Assembly: GCA_002390425.1 (NCBI GenBank)
Contig: DGPL01000053.1
Coordinates: 1-47,227 of the forward strand
Length of the DNA stretch: 47,227 nt
DNA from: Kordiimonadaceae bacterium UBA4441
Lineage (GTDB): Bacteria > Pseudomonadota > Alphaproteobacteria > Sphingomonadales > Emcibacteraceae
Direction of reading: 5' to 3'
Part shown: one piece after another, positions 45,661 to 47,227 of the stretch
Layout of the letters: each line of letters starts with the position of its first letter
Position numbering within the stretch: the stretch's first letter is position 1
Translations under genes and position numbers: made by a program
Notes under the pieces: model-generated
The model's input: the letters and a program-made list of their open reading frames with translations, nothing else
Database searches by the model: none
What the model was told of the DNA's origin: nothing

Positions 45661-47227
45661 TTATTCATATCTTAAGGCATCAGCTGGATTTGTTTTTGCC
45701 GCCTTTAGTGAATAACTAATCACAGTTATCCAGGCAATGATCATGGCGGCAACACCCGCCAAAATGAACCACGTGATATTTAATTCAATGCGGTATTCAA
45801 AACTGGATAGCCAATCGCTCATTAGCCACCACGCCATCGGTAAAGCGATAATATTTGCGAGTATAACCGGTTTTGAAAATTGGCTGACCATCAATGTTAA
45901 GATATCAGATGTTTTCGCCCCTAAAACTTTACGGATACTGATTTCGCGAGTTCTCCGTTCTGCGGAAAAGGCGGTTAAGCCAAGTAATCCAATTGTGGAT
46001 AAAATAATTGCGACAATTGCAAAGCTAACAAAAACCTTCATTTGTCTTTGTTCTGACGAATAAAAATTATTGACCTGTTCTTCAAGTATTTGATATCCAA
46101 GCGGAACACCCGGCGCCACATCCGACCATTTTCGTTCAAGTTCACCAATCATCGCTGCAAAATTATTAGTGGCATATTTTATGCTTATGGTTCTAAAAAA
46201 TGCGGGAGAATTAAAATATAGCATTGGCCTTACGGCATTATGAATTGACCTTAAATGAAAATCTTCAATGACGCCTACTACATTAAAATGAACTTGTCTT
46301 TCATTTCCTACGCCCCAACTTAAAACTGTGTTTAATGCTTCTTCAGGTTTAGAGAACCCTATTTGTCTCATCGCGGTTTCATTAAGCACCGCATTAGCAC
46401 GGGTAATGCTCCCAGCCTCATCAGATAAATCAGGAAGTTTATCGCTAGATCTATTTTCTTCAAGGCTACGACCAGCACGCAATCTTAGGCGGTATAAGTC
46501 AAAAAAATCAGCCTGATGTGATAAACGGCTCATTGCAAAAGGTTCATCTGGTTTTCCGACTACGGTCATACCAGAAGTAGAATCCCAAGGGTCCGTTGGG
46601 ACGAATTGTGAAACAGCGACCTCATTTATACCGTCGACGGTTGATAATTGTTGATCAATTAATTCTATCTTATCCACTAATCCATTCGTACGTAAATTCC
46701 TTACGATCAATACCCCTTCTTTTTCATAACCTGGGTCCATATTCGTGGCATATAACGTTTGTCTTACAACAACGGTCGTCCCTGCTATCAATCCGATTGC
46801 CAAGGTAAACTGAACAAATACAAGAAACTGTCGTAAAAATACGGATGCGCTTTTGCTTTGATTTGATTTTAAAACTTTCGCAGGATTAAACGATGATAAA
46901 TAAAAGGCTGGATAGACCCCTGCTAACACACCTATCAATATGGCACCAATTAATAATAAAACGATATTGATCGGTTTGCTTATGATATCAAAACCAATAT
47001 CACGCATTAATGCATCGTTATAAATAGGTAGTATTATTTCAACCACTGCAATTGAAATTAGCGCCGAAATCAGCGTTATTAATATAGATACGCCTAAAAA
47101 CTGCATAATAAGTTGTCGTTTAGAGGCGCCCATCACTTTTCTAATCCCCACTTCTCGTGCTCGTTTCATGGCACGCGCGGTTGCAAGATTAATATAATTC
47201 ACTGTCGCAATAACGATTAACAATATA
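45661..47227 (-). CDS. MacB/FtsX-type ABC transporter permease, 5' end beyond window
   Basis: At least 522 residues; the frame is still open at the right edge, so the N-terminal part (first membrane helix and most of the first periplasmic domain) is missing. Present are FtsX-domain motifs INLATARAMKRAREVGIRKVMGASKRQL and, near the C-terminus, RTREISIRKVLGAKTSDI, plus seven or so hydrophobic segments. The double-FtsX layout with the REVGIRK motifs is typical of the large MacB-like permeases that pair with a separate ATPase to export peptides, lipids or antibiotics. Its partner genes would lie to the right of the window. Confidence 0.88.
   Translation of the reverse strand, partial: ILLIVIATVNYINLATARAMKRAREVGIRKVMGASKRQLIMQFLGVSILITLISALISIAVVEIILPIYNDALMRDIGFDIISKPINIVLLLIGAILIGVLAGVYPAFYLSSFNPAKVLKSNQSKSASVFLRQFLVFVQFTLAIGLIAGTTVVVRQTLYATNMDPGYEKEGVLIVRNLRTNGLVDKIELIDQQLSTVDGINEVAVSQFVPTDPWDSTSGMTVVGKPDEPFAMSRLSHQADFFDLYRLRLRAGRSLEENRSSDKLPDLSDEAGSITRANAVLNETAMRQIGFSKPEEALNTVLSWGVGNERQVHFNVVGVIEDFHLRSIHNAVRPMLYFNSPAFFRTISIKYATNNFAAMIGELERKWSDVAPGVPLGYQILEEQVNNFYSSEQRQMKVFVSFAIVAIILSTIGLLGLTAFSAERRTREISIRKVLGAKTSDILTLMVSQFSKPVILANIIALPMAWWLMSDWLSSFEYRIELNITWFILAGVAAMIIAWITVISYSLKAAKTNPADALRYE

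Overview
The window reads as a chromosomal segment from a free-living, AT-rich (roughly 40% GC by eye) Gram-negative alphaproteobacterium. The strongest clues are a zeta-type F1-ATPase inhibitor (DUF1476), the order purC-purS-purQ-purL-bolA-grx with a CGFS glutaredoxin, a class II (plant-type) DAHP synthase and an alphaproteobacterial type-4 uracil-DNA glycosylase with its long N-terminus. Signal peptides, Tat signals and a lipobox show a periplasm and outer membrane. A marine Emcibacterales/Kordiimonadales-like lineage would fit, but I cannot prove it from sequence alone. Coding density is high, no gap exceeds 300 bases, and I see no rRNA, tRNA, CRISPR array, prophage or insertion sequence.

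Layout. 1-3.2 kb: two tandem D-cysteine desulfhydrase-like genes (the first cut by the window edge and broken by an ochre codon, the second intact with a Tat signal), then an exported metallo-beta-lactamase-fold hydrolase and a GNAT acetyltransferase. 3.3-4.4 kb: a His-rich polytopic membrane protein gene carrying two compensating frameshifts. 4.5-8.0 kb: a DUF819 membrane protein divergent from a dipeptide epimerase, a lipoprotein N-acetylmuramoyl-L-alanine amidase, a rhodanese gene with an in-frame stop, and a tiny membrane protein; this looks like a muropeptide-scavenging cassette. 8.0-12.6 kb: CDF transporter, type-4 UDG, soluble lytic transglycosylase, MoaB and a RidA-family protein. 12.6-14.2 kb: an inverted pair of REP-like palindromes, a small GIY-YIG protein and a Tat-exported glycosylasparaginase.

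14.3-20.9 kb: purine synthesis (purB, then purC-purS-purQ-purL) followed by bolA and the monothiol glutaredoxin, closed by a strong terminator. 20.9-23.6 kb: serine protease and DUF350 protein, and an APC permease. 23.6-25.8 kb: a methyl-accepting chemotaxis protein gene with a NIT sensor domain and one frameshift. 26.0-34.8 kb: housekeeping genes on the minus strand (rpsD; the run aroG-nadE-gltX-cysS-trmJ; gor). 34.9-42.9 kb: the most interesting block, a sugar-type ABC importer (binding protein, two permeases, MalK-like ATPase) with an argininosuccinate-lyase-family enzyme inside the operon, divergent from a large cytosolic PIG-L deacetylase. 43.0 kb to the end: RhlE-type RNA helicase, secreted alpha/beta hydrolase and a partial MacB/FtsX-type ABC permease.

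Four genes (1-727, 3274-4404, 7412-7831, 23611-25766) each carry only one or two small lesions in an otherwise intact reading frame. That means either very recent decay or local sequence errors, and raw reads would decide.
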